The position numbers and the translations under genes are program-made. Below are positions 17,316-24,876 of a stretch of 64,000 bases of DNA, piece by piece. The notes beneath the pieces were generated by a model that searched no databases, was not told the origin of the DNA, and saw only the letters and a program-made list of their open reading frames with translations. The stretch's first letter is position 1; the number at the start of each line of letters is the position of its first letter. Source of the DNA: Allostella sp. ATCC 35155 (GTDB lineage: Bacteria; Pseudomonadota; Alphaproteobacteria; ATCC43930; Allostellaceae); contig AP019701.1 in NCBI GenBank assembly GCA_006738865.1, positions 2,848,001-2,912,000 on the forward strand, in the 5' to 3' direction.

Positions 17316-18185
17316 ATGGACCTCGTTCTCCAGCTTTTCGTCAACGGCGTCATCAACGGCAGCCACTACGCGCTGCTCGGCGTCGGCTTCGGAATCATCT
17401 TCGGTCCGACGAAGATCACCCATTTCGCCTACGGCCCGATCTTCGCGATCGGCGCCTATGGCTGCTGGGCGACGGCGACCATGCTCGGCCTGCCGGTGGC
17501 GGCGGCGGCGGTGTGCGGCGTCCTCGCGGCGGTCCTGGCGGGCGTGCTCTCCTATCTCTGGCTCTACCGGCCGTTCGAACGCCGCGGCAGTTCGCACCTC
17601 GTCGTGCTGATCGCCTCGCTCGGGCTCTTCATCACGCTCGAGAACCTCATCGGCATCCTCTTCGGCACCGACACCAAGGTCATCCCCGACATCAGCCCCG
17701 GCATCTTCCTCTGGGGCCCGGTGGTCGTGACCTCGATCCAGCTCTGGCAGGTGGCCGCGCTCGCCATCGTCGCGCTGCTGCTCTTCGCCTTCCTGCGCTG
17801 GGCGCGGCACGGCAAGGCGCTGATGGCGATGACCGACAATGGCGAGATGGCCCAGATCATCGGCATCGACACGGTCCGGGTCTCGCTGATCGCCTTTGCC
17901 GTCGGCTCGGCCGTCGCGGCGGTGCCGGCCATCCTCATCCTCCTCAAGGAGGGCGCCACCCCGCACATGGGGTTCATCGCCGTCTTCATGGCCTTCGTCG
18001 CCGTCATCGTCGGCGGCATCGGCTCCTTCAAGGGGGCGATCATCGGCGGCTATGCCGTCGGCATCGTCGAGAATCTCGGCATGTGGAAGCTGCCGACGGA
18101 ATGGCAGTCGACCATCGCGTTCGTCGTCCTCTTCCTCATCCTCCTCTTCCGTCCGAGCGGTCTCTTCGGCCGGCGGCTGCGCTGA
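17316..18185 (+). CDS. livH: Branched-chain amino acid-type ABC permease LivH
   Basis: This 289-residue inner-membrane permease has about eight hydrophobic segments. It opens LQLFVNGVINGSHYALLGVG, the usual LivH N-terminus, and carries the RAMTDNGEMAQIIGID-like coupling loop (MAMTDNGEMAQ, near 170) that contacts the ATPases. It pairs with the LivM half of the next gene to form the translocation path. It lies 93 nt after livK and 13 nt before the fusion gene. Confidence 0.93.
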   Translation: MDLVLQLFVNGVINGSHYALLGVGFGIIFGPTKITHFAYGPIFAIGAYGCWATATMLGLPVAAAAVCGVLAAVLAGVLSYLWLYRPFERRGSSHLVVLIASLGLFITLENLIGILFGTDTKVIPDISPGIFLWGPVVVTSIQLWQVAALAIVALLLFAFLRWARHGKALMAMTDNGEMAQIIGIDTVRVSLIAFAVGSAVAAVPAILILLKEGATPHMGFIAVFMAFVAVIVGGIGSFKGAIIGGYAVGIVENLGMWKLPTEWQSTIAFVVLFLILLFRPSGLFGRRLR

Positions 18186-18198
18186 CGGGGGCGGGTCG

Positions 18199-19890
18199 AT
18201 GGATTATCTGCTCCATATCCTGGTGATGGTCGCGCTCTATGCGATCCTCGCCGGCTCCTTCAACCTGCTGATCGGCTTCTCCGGCCTGTTCGCGCTGTCC
18301 CATGCCGCCTTCTTCGGGGTCGGCGCCTACACGACCGCGATCCTGGCGACGAGCTGGGGCCTGCCCTTCCCCTGGCCGCTCTTCGCCGGCATCGCCATCG
18401 CCGCCCTCGTCGGCCTCGCGATCGGCCTGCCGGCGCTGCGCGTCGGCGGCGAATACCTCGTCATCATCACGCTCGCCCTGCAGATCATCGCCGTCGCGGT
18501 CATGCTGAACTGGACCAGCCTGACCGGTGGCACCCAGGGCATCGGCAACGTGCCGCGCGTCTGGATCGGCGACCTGCCGCTCGACACCGCCGGCCGCTTC
18601 CTGCCCCTGGCGGTGGCGGTCGCGGCACTCAGCCTGTGGTGCGCCTGGCGCCTCGGCGCCTCCCCCTTCGGCCGGGCGCTGCGCGCCATGCGCGAGAACG
18701 AGGCGGCGGCCCAGGCGGTCGGCAAGAACGTCGTGGCGATGAAGCTGCTGGTCTTCGCCATCTCGGCCGGCATCGCCTCGGTGGCGGGCGGCCTCTATGC
18801 CCACTACATCGCCTTCGTCAGCGCCGTCTCCTTCACCATCGAGACGACGATCTACATCCTCGCCATGGTCATCCTGGGCGGCACCGGCAACCTCGCAGGG
18901 TCGGTGCTGGGCGCGGCGATCCTGGTCGTCCTGCCGGAATTGCTGAAGTTCGTCGACCTGCCGCCCGACATCGCCGATAAGCTGCGCCAGGTGATGTACG
19001 GCGTCATCCTGATCGTCATGCTTCGCCTCCGCCCCGAGGGCCTGCTGCCCGAACACGACGCCAAGCGCGCGCGGGTGCCGGCCGGGCTCGGCGAGGGTGG
19101 TCTCGGCCCGCTCGCCCCGCCGTCCGCCGCCGACGGCAGCGTCACGGTCGAGGGCCGCGACCTGATGAAGAGCTTCGGCGGCATCGTCGCGGTCCAGGAC
19201 TTCTCGATCGACCTCCGGCGCGGCCGCATCGTCGGCCTGATCGGTCCGAACGGCGCCGGCAAGACCACCGCCTTCAACCTCCTGACCGGGTTCCTGCGGC
19301 CGAACGCCGGCGGCGTCCGCTTCCGCGGCGAGACCGTCTCGGGCCGGGCGCCGCACGCCATCGTGCGCGCTGGCATGGCGCGCTCGTTCCAGGATCTGAA
19401 GCTCTTCCGCAAGATGACGGTCCTCGACAATGTCCGCGTCGCGCTGCCCAACCAGCGCGGCGACCGGCTGTTCGACGTCTATTTCCGTCCCTGGGTGGTG
19501 AAGGCCGAGGAGCGCGAGAACCTCAACCGCGCCATGGCCGTGCTGCGCTTCGTCGGGCTGGAGGCGCAAGCGGGCGAGCTGGCGGAGAACCTCTCCTATG
19601 CCGAGGAGAAGCTGCTGGTCATCGCCCGGCTGCTGGCGACCGGGGCCGAGGTGCTGCTGTTCGACGAGCCGCTGTCGGGCCTCGACCCCGGCACCATGGA
19701 AGGCATCTTCCCGATCATCCGGCGGCTGGCCGAGCAGGGGAAAACCATCTGCATCATCGAGCACAATCTCGATGTGATCCGCGGCCTCTGCGACTGGGCT
19801 GTGTTCCTCGACGAGGGGCGCAAGATCGCCGAGGGCACGCCCGAGACGCTGATCGCCGACCCGGTGCTGGCCGAGCGGTACTTCAAATGA
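18199..19890 (+). CDS. LivM-LivG fusion: ABC permease joined to ATPase
   Basis: This 563-residue protein joins a LivM permease (1-285, with the RENEAAAQAVGKN coupling loop near 166-177) to a LivG ATPase (314-563) through a short Ala/Gly/Pro linker. The ATPase keeps Walker A GPNGAGKTT (349-357), Q-loop Gln398, Walker B LLFDEP (486-491) and His522. The signature loop reads LSYAE (465-469), not the usual LSYGQ/LSGGQ; the missing glycine normally contacts the gamma-phosphate across the ATPase dimer. LivF next door has a normal LSGGQ, so one of the two composite sites may be degenerate. I chose ATG 18199 because it sits just past the livH stop; the frame upstream shadows livH. Confidence 0.92.
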   Translation: MDYLLHILVMVALYAILAGSFNLLIGFSGLFALSHAAFFGVGAYTTAILATSWGLPFPWPLFAGIAIAALVGLAIGLPALRVGGEYLVIITLALQIIAVAVMLNWTSLTGGTQGIGNVPRVWIGDLPLDTAGRFLPLAVAVAALSLWCAWRLGASPFGRALRAMRENEAAAQAVGKNVVAMKLLVFAISAGIASVAGGLYAHYIAFVSAVSFTIETTIYILAMVILGGTGNLAGSVLGAAILVVLPELLKFVDLPPDIADKLRQVMYGVILIVMLRLRPEGLLPEHDAKRARVPAGLGEGGLGPLAPPSAADGSVTVEGRDLMKSFGGIVAVQDFSIDLRRGRIVGLIGPNGAGKTTAFNLLTGFLRPNAGGVRFRGETVSGRAPHAIVRAGMARSFQDLKLFRKMTVLDNVRVALPNQRGDRLFDVYFRPWVVKAEERENLNRAMAVLRFVGLEAQAGELAENLSYAEEKLLVIARLLATGAEVLLFDEPLSGLDPGTMEGIFPIIRRLAEQGKTICIIEHNLDVIRGLCDWAVFLDEGRKIAEGTPETLIADPVLAERYFK

Positions 19891-20597
19891 CCGAGATCAT
19901 GCTGGATGTCCGGGGCGTCGCCGCCGGCTATGGCCGCAAGCGCATCGTCCACGGCGTCGACCTCAACGTCGCCAAGGGCGAGATCCTGCTGATGCTGGGC
20001 CACAACGGCGCCGGCAAGACCACCCTGATGCGCGCCCTCTTCGGCCTGCTGCCGCCCGAGGAGGGCAGCATCCGCTACGAGGGGCGCGACATCACCGGGC
20101 GCGGCCCCGCCGGCAACGTCGCCGACGGCATCGCCTTCATCCCCCAGGGGCACGGCATCTTCCGCACGCTGACGGTGCGCGACAATCTCGACCTCGGCGC
20201 CTTCACCGTCCGGGACAAGGCGGTCCTGCCCGCACGGATCGAGGCGATCCACGCCATGTTCCCGATCCTGAAGCAGCGCGCCTCCCAGATCGGCGGCACC
20301 CTCTCGGGCGGCCAGCAGCAGATGCTGGCGATCGGCATGGCGCTCATGCACGCGCCCCGCCTCATCATCCTCGACGAGCCCTCGATCGGCCTCGCACCCA
20401 ACCTCGTCGACAAGGTGATGGAGGCGATCGCCCATGTGAACCGCAGCATGGGAACGACCATCCTGATGGTCGAGCAGAACGTGAAATACAGCCTGCCGAT
20501 CGCGTCCCGTGTCGCCGTTCTCAAAACCGGCCGCAAGATCTATGACGGCCCGCCCGACCCGCTGCACGACCGGGTCGAGCTGATGAAGCTGTTCTGA
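19887..20597 (+). CDS. livF: Branched-chain amino acid-type ABC ATPase LivF
   Basis: This 236-residue ATPase has Walker A GHNGAGKTT (38-46), a canonical LSGGQQQ signature, Walker B LIILDEPSIGLAP and a C-terminal MVEQN switch segment. Its start overlaps the fusion gene by 4 nt (ATGA), so the two ATPase domains are made in step. It would form the heterodimer with the LivG half of the preceding protein. Because the LivG signature is unusual, the catalytic site completed by LivF's own signature is expected to do most of the hydrolysis. Confidence 0.93.
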   Translation: MTEIMLDVRGVAAGYGRKRIVHGVDLNVAKGEILLMLGHNGAGKTTLMRALFGLLPPEEGSIRYEGRDITGRGPAGNVADGIAFIPQGHGIFRTLTVRDNLDLGAFTVRDKAVLPARIEAIHAMFPILKQRASQIGGTLSGGQQQMLAIGMALMHAPRLIILDEPSIGLAPNLVDKVMEAIAHVNRSMGTTILMVEQNVKYSLPIASRVAVLKTGRKIYDGPPDPLHDRVELMKLF

Positions 20598-20625
20598 TTT
20601 CCCGACATCACCGCTGGATTCGATC

Positions 20626-21675
20626 ATGCCGACCAACCCGCGCTGGAAGAACCGCCCCGAGGGATCGACCTGGGGCGACTGGGGCCCCGACGACCAGCTC
20701 GGCCGCCTCAACCTGCTGACGCCGGAGCAGGTGAAGAAGGGTATGGCCGAGGTCCGGGAGGGCATTCCCTTCTGCCTCTCGCTGCCGCTCGACTATCCGG
20801 GCGAGGCCAAGCTCAACCCGCGCCGGCACCCGCCCAAGCTCCAGCCGACGGTGCGGGACGGCAAGCCCTACCTCAACTTCCCGCTCAGCCTGACCAACCG
20901 CCACCATCTCGACGTCATCAGCGACGACGCGGCGCTGATCCACCTGCAATATTCGACGCAGTGGGACAGCTTCGCCCATGTCGGCCAGCAGTTCGACGCC
21001 GACGGCGACGGCAAGGCCGAGATGGTCTACTACAACGGCTTCCGCGCCTGGGAGCACATCATCGGCCCGGTCGAGTACCGCGACGGGCAGGAGATCCCGC
21101 GCGCCCATGCACCGGGCGCGACCCGGCTCGGCATCGAGAACATGGCCGCCAAGTGCGTCCAGGGCCGCGCGGTCATGATCGACCTCCTGACCCATTGCGG
21201 CTGGGACCGGACCGTCGTCGGCTACGACCAGCTCATGCGCGCGATCGAGAAGGACAAGGTGACCGTCGAGCCGGGCGACATGGTCTGCCTGCGCACCGGC
21301 TTCGCCGACATGATCCTGTCGATGAACAAGAAGCCGGACGCGGAGAAGCTGGAGCGGTCCTGCGCGGCGCTCGACGGGCGCGACGAGCGGCTGCTGCAAT
21401 GGATCACGGACAGCCAGCTGGTCGCGCTCATCTCCGACAACTACGCCGTCGAGCACTATCCGGCGCTGGAGGCGGCGGAGGATCCCTGCTGCGCCCTGCC
21501 GCTGCACGCCCACTGCCTCTTCAAGCTCGGCGTGCATCTGGGCGAGATCTGGCACCTCTCGCCGCTCGCCGACTGGCTGCGCGCCAACGGCCGCCACCGC
21601 TTCCTCCTCACCGCCCCGCCGCTGCGCCTGCCCGGGGCCGTCGGCTCGCCCGCCAACGCCATCGGGACGGTGTAG
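20626..21675 (+). CDS. Cyclase-family (kynurenine-formamidase-like) hydrolase
   Basis: This 349-residue protein belongs to the broad cyclase family of metal hydrolases. In place of the HxGTHxD motif of kynurenine formamidase it has STQWDSFAHVG (about 105-115), a variant common in long bacterial members. A hydrophilic N-terminus opens WGDWGPDDQLGRLN. It lies 28 nt downstream of livF and ends at a strong hairpin, so it is the last gene of the importer operon and probably opens a ring or amide bond of the imported compound. The specific substrate is unknown. Confidence 0.85.
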   Translation: MPTNPRWKNRPEGSTWGDWGPDDQLGRLNLLTPEQVKKGMAEVREGIPFCLSLPLDYPGEAKLNPRRHPPKLQPTVRDGKPYLNFPLSLTNRHHLDVISDDAALIHLQYSTQWDSFAHVGQQFDADGDGKAEMVYYNGFRAWEHIIGPVEYRDGQEIPRAHAPGATRLGIENMAAKCVQGRAVMIDLLTHCGWDRTVVGYDQLMRAIEKDKVTVEPGDMVCLRTGFADMILSMNKKPDAEKLERSCAALDGRDERLLQWITDSQLVALISDNYAVEHYPALEAAEDPCCALPLHAHCLFKLGVHLGEIWHLSPLADWLRANGRHRFLLTAPPLRLPGAVGSPANAIGTV

Positions 21676-21697
21676 CCGCGCCGCCTTCCGCCCACTA

Positions 21698-21731
21698 GAA
21701 TCGGGCGGTCTCGAGGAAGGCCGCCCGATTC
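21698..21731 (+). terminator. Hairpin terminator after the cyclase gene
   Basis: GAATCGGGCGG pairs perfectly with CCGCCCGATTC (11 bp) across a 12-nt loop, starting 22 nt after the stop. The following T-run is short (TTCCGT). It closes the liv-cyclase operon and separates it from the EamA gene. Confidence 0.65.
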
Positions 21732-21768
21732 CGTCCCGGCCCAGTCGCGCAGCGAGAAGGGCCTCCCG

Positions 21769-22656
21769 GTGCCGCCTCCCCCTCCATTGCTCTCGCCCGC
21801 CGCGGGCACGCTCGTCGGCATGGGCTGGATGGCGCTGTCCGGCGCGCTGTTTGCGGTCATGACCGGCATCGCGCGGCACGTCTCGATCGGTCTTGACCCG
21901 ATGCAGGCGGCCTTCCTGCGCTATGCCTTCGGGCTGCTTTTCGTCGTCCCGTTCCTCTTCGGACGGCACGGCTTCGTCATGCCGCGGACGCGCCAGCCCT
22001 GGCGGCACGCAGCACGCGGCTTCGTCCACGGCTTCGGGGTGATGGCCTGGTTCTACGGCCTCACCCGCATCCCGCTGGCCGACGTGCAGGCGCTCAGCTT
22101 CCTCGCGCCGGTCTTCGTCACGATCGGCGCGATCCTCTTCCTCCGCGAACGGGCCGACCCGCGGCGCATCGCGGCGGTCCTGATCGCCTTCGTCGGCACC
22201 CTCGTCATCCTGCGGCCGACCGGACGGGCGATCGACCCCGGTGCCATCGCCCTGCTGCTGACCGCGCCGCTGGCCGCCACCTCGGAACTCATCGCCAAGA
22301 CGCTGACGCGCACCGAATCGAGCGCCAACGTCGTCTTCTTCCAGTCGATCTTCGTCAGCCTGACCTGCCTGCCGATGGCGCTGGTCGTCTGGGCGCAGCC
22401 GACGCTGGAGCAAATCGGCTGGATCGTCGTCGTGGCCGGCCTCGCCACGCTCGGCCACATCGCCTGGATGAAGGCACTGATCGCGGCCGAGGTCTCGGTG
22501 ACCCAACCGGTCAAGTTCCTGCAGCTGCCGATGGTCGCCCTCGTCGGCTTCCTCGCCTTCGCCGAGTTTCCCGACGCGATGACGCTGCTCGGCGGCGCCA
22601 TCATCTTCCTCTCCGCCACCTATGTCGCGGGGCGGGAGGCCCGGCGCGGGACATAA
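21769..22656 (+). CDS. EamA/DMT-family transporter
   Basis: This 295-residue inner-membrane protein has about ten hydrophobic segments arranged as two EamA repeats (roughly 15-145 and 160-290), the layout of drug/metabolite exporters such as RhaT/YdcZ relatives. The first repeat carries the typical FLRYAFGLLFVVPF, and the end of the second holds LGGAIIFLSATYVAGREA. It has its own unit after a terminator hairpin. Substrate and direction cannot be read from sequence; efflux of metabolites from the neighbouring pathway is possible. Confidence 0.88.
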   Translation: MPPPPPLLSPAAGTLVGMGWMALSGALFAVMTGIARHVSIGLDPMQAAFLRYAFGLLFVVPFLFGRHGFVMPRTRQPWRHAARGFVHGFGVMAWFYGLTRIPLADVQALSFLAPVFVTIGAILFLRERADPRRIAAVLIAFVGTLVILRPTGRAIDPGAIALLLTAPLAATSELIAKTLTRTESSANVVFFQSIFVSLTCLPMALVVWAQPTLEQIGWIVVVAGLATLGHIAWMKALIAAEVSVTQPVKFLQLPMVALVGFLAFAEFPDAMTLLGGAIIFLSATYVAGREARRGT

Positions 22657-22669
22657 CCCCCGCGCCGGG
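22640..22669. terminator. Bidirectional terminator hairpin
   Basis: CCCGGCGCGGG and CCCGCGCCGGG form a perfect 11-bp stem. It overlaps the EamA stop codon and sits 16 nt before the stop of the convergent aminotransferase gene, so it can end both transcripts. Confidence 0.65.
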
Positions 22670-22685
22670 ATCCTCGCTTTCTAGG

Positions 22686-24080
22686 TCAGGCCGCCTTGGC
22701 CAGCCCCTCGGCCTTCAGCGTCGCATGGACGTCGTCGAGCGCCTTGCCGAAGCGCTTCACCATCTCGCCGATCTGCTCCTCGGAGATGATCAGCGGCGGG
22801 GTGAAGGCGATGCGGTCGCCGATGGCGCGGACGATGAGGCCGTGCTCGGCCGCCTTGTTCATGACCGCGATGCCGACCTTGCGCTCGGCCGGGAACGGCA
22901 CGCGCTTGGCCCCGTCCTGCATCAGCTCGATGCCGGCGATGAGGCCGACGCCGCGCACGTCGCCGACCAGCGGGTGCCCGCGGAACGTCTCGAGGCCGCC
23001 GAGGAAGGCCGGGCTGACCGCCCGGACATGGCCGAAGATGTCCCGCTCCTCGTAGATCTTCTGCGTCTCCAGCGCGACGGCGCAGGCGACCGGATGGGCG
23101 CCATAGGTGAAGCCGTGGCCGAACGAGCCGTGCGTCTCGCTCTGCTTGACCATCGCCTCGTAGATCGGCTCGGAGATCATGAGGGCCGACAGCGGCTGGT
23201 AGGACGCGGTCAGCGCCTTGGCGCAGGACAGCATATCCGGCTTCATGCCGTAGGTCTCGGACCCCCAGCGGTTGCCGGTGCGCCCGAAGCCGCAGATCAC
23301 CTCGTCGGCGACCAGCAGCACATCGTACTTCTTGAGGACGGCCTGGATCTTCTCCCAGTAGGTCGCCGGCGGGGTCAGTGCGCCGCCGCCGCCCTGCACC
23401 GGCTCGCCGAAGAAGGCGGCGACCGTCTCCGGGCCCTCGGCCAGGATCAGCTTCTCGAGGTTGGCCGCCATCCGGTCGGAGAACTGCTCCTCCGTCTCGC
23501 CCTCTTCATGGCCGCGGTAGTAGTTCGGATTGTCGGTGTGCTTGAAGCCCGGCAGCGGGATGTCGAAGCCGGCGCGCATGTGCGGCTGGCCCGAGATCGA
23601 GACCGAGGCGATGGTGTTGCCGTGATAGCCGCGCTCGCGGCCGATGATCTTCTTCTTCTCCGGCCGGCCCATGGCGTTGTTGTAGTACCAGATGAGCTTG
23701 ACGGCGGCGTCGTTGCACTCCGAGCCGGAGCACTGGAACAGCACCTTCGACATCTTCACGGGCGCGATCGAGATCAGCTTCTCGGCGAGGTCGGTCGCCA
23801 GCGTGTGCCCGTTGCCGAAGAAGGTGTGATAGTAGGGCAGCTCCAGCAGCTGCTTGTAGGCGACATCGGCCAGACGCTTCTCGCTGAAGCCCAGCGAGGC
23901 GCACCACAGGCCGGCCATGCCCTCGATGTATTCCTTGCCGTTCTCGTCATAGACGAAGATGCCGTTGCCCTTGGTGAACAGCGTGCCGCCCTGCTCCTTG
24001 TGGGCCTTGAGATCGGTCTGCTGGTGGATGTGGAATGCGATGTCGCGGGCCATCGCCGAGTTCGGGCGGATCGCGTTCAT
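22686..24080 (-). CDS. Class III PLP-dependent aminotransferase (omega-transaminase type)
   Basis: This 464-residue aminotransferase has the PLP lysine at Lys288 (CAKALTASYQP) and the pyridine-nitrogen Asp at 259 (VADEVICGFGR). The cofactor-phosphate segment is SGSECNDAAVK near 118. It resembles omega-amino acid/beta-alanine or putrescine:pyruvate aminotransferases, which pass an amine's nitrogen to pyruvate. I chose ATG 24080, where the MNAIRPNSAMARDIAFHIH start matches family N-termini. It stands alone between a terminator and the globin gene. Confidence 0.9.
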   Translation of the reverse strand: MNAIRPNSAMARDIAFHIHQQTDLKAHKEQGGTLFTKGNGIFVYDENGKEYIEGMAGLWCASLGFSEKRLADVAYKQLLELPYYHTFFGNGHTLATDLAEKLISIAPVKMSKVLFQCSGSECNDAAVKLIWYYNNAMGRPEKKKIIGRERGYHGNTIASVSISGQPHMRAGFDIPLPGFKHTDNPNYYRGHEEGETEEQFSDRMAANLEKLILAEGPETVAAFFGEPVQGGGGALTPPATYWEKIQAVLKKYDVLLVADEVICGFGRTGNRWGSETYGMKPDMLSCAKALTASYQPLSALMISEPIYEAMVKQSETHGSFGHGFTYGAHPVACAVALETQKIYEERDIFGHVRAVSPAFLGGLETFRGHPLVGDVRGVGLIAGIELMQDGAKRVPFPAERKVGIAVMNKAAEHGLIVRAIGDRIAFTPPLIISEEQIGEMVKRFGKALDDVHATLKAEGLAKAA

Positions 24081-24196
24081 GGTTGCGGGTCTCCTAGGGG
24101 GAACGAGGCAGTATCGAGCGCGGAGGCCAGAATAGCAAAGGCCGCACCAGATCAAAGACCCCGCTGATCGCTCGAACACGGTATTTTGCCGGTGAC

Positions 24197-24228
24197 CCGG
24201 CGCTGGCGGATCGGACCCGCAGCGCCGG
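24197..24228 (-). terminator. Hairpin downstream of the globin gene
   Basis: CCGGCGCTG and CAGCGCCGG form a 9-bp stem with a 14-nt loop, 21 nt past the globin stop on the minus strand. There is no U-tract, so its role as a terminator is uncertain. Confidence 0.4.
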
Positions 24229-24249
24229 CGTTGTCGGAAAGGGCAGCTG

Positions 24250-24753
24250 CTACGCGGTCGACGCCGTGGCCGCGCGCTCGTCTGCCGCCTCGGCGAGCCA
24301 GCCGGGCCGCGCCCGCCTGGCCGGCGGCGTCTGGCCGTGATGGAACGCGATCCCGATTTCGAAGCTCTCGGCGATGCGGTGCGCGCGTTCGACGAAATGG
24401 GCGGCAGCCGGCGGCGGGCACTCGCGCCGCGCCGTCGCCTCGAAGAGAGCGAGCCAGCGGTCGAAATGGCCGCGCTCCAGCCCCATGCGCATGTGCGGCG
24501 GCATCGGGCGGCCGTGATAGCGACCGGTCATCAGCGCGACCGACGACCAGAAGTCGCACATCCGCGCCAGATGCCGATCCCAGTCGGCGATCCGCGCCCC
24601 GAAGATGGGGCCGAGCATCGCATCGGCGCGGATGGCGCCATAGAACGCATGGACGAGCCGGCGGATCATCGCCTCGTCGATGCCGGTCCGCTGCATCACG
24701 TCGAGCGTCAGCAATTGCCGTCGCTCGGGCCCGCCGTCTGGCTCCGCACCCAT
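24250..24753 (-). CDS. Truncated haemoglobin, group III-like
   Basis: This 167-residue small globin has the 2-on-2 pattern, with IRRLVHAFYGAIRADAMLGPIF and CDFWSSVALMTGRYHGRP, followed by HMRMGLERGHFDRWLALF. That last segment includes the proximal-histidine region typical of group III. It would bind haem and O2/NO in the cytoplasm, for peroxide or nitrosative-stress chemistry or redox sensing. I chose ATG 24753, preceded by an AAGGGGG ribosome site; a longer frame from 24792 lacks one. The Ala/Arg-rich C-terminal 30 residues are unlike the globin core. Confidence 0.85.
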   Translation of the reverse strand: MGAEPDGGPERRQLLTLDVMQRTGIDEAMIRRLVHAFYGAIRADAMLGPIFGARIADWDRHLARMCDFWSSVALMTGRYHGRPMPPHMRMGLERGHFDRWLALFEATARRECPPPAAAHFVERAHRIAESFEIGIAFHHGQTPPARRARPGWLAEAADERAATASTA

Positions 24754-24842
24754 GTCGATCCCCCTTCCGCACCGATCCGCTGTGACTGCCATGGCAGGTC
24801 GGCGCTCGGGAGGCCGCCGCCAACGGGGTGCGACACAAGGCG

Positions 24843-24870
24843 CGCACCCGTCGCCGCGGCGACGGGTGCG
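24843..24870 (-). terminator. 28-bp perfect palindrome after RTX gene 1
   Basis: CGCACCCGTCGCCG and CGGCGACGGGTGCG form a perfect palindrome 6 nt past the RTX gene 1 stop, on the minus strand. It is a strong GC hairpin without a U-run and matches in style the one after RTX gene 2. Confidence 0.65.
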
Positions 24871-24876
24871 GCAAGG

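Noticed and set aside
14367-17966. Minus-strand open frame of 1199 codons across livK and livH
   Set aside because: It is antisense to clear transporter genes with signal peptide and membrane motifs, and in the DUF1446 region it runs out of frame with that gene's motifs.
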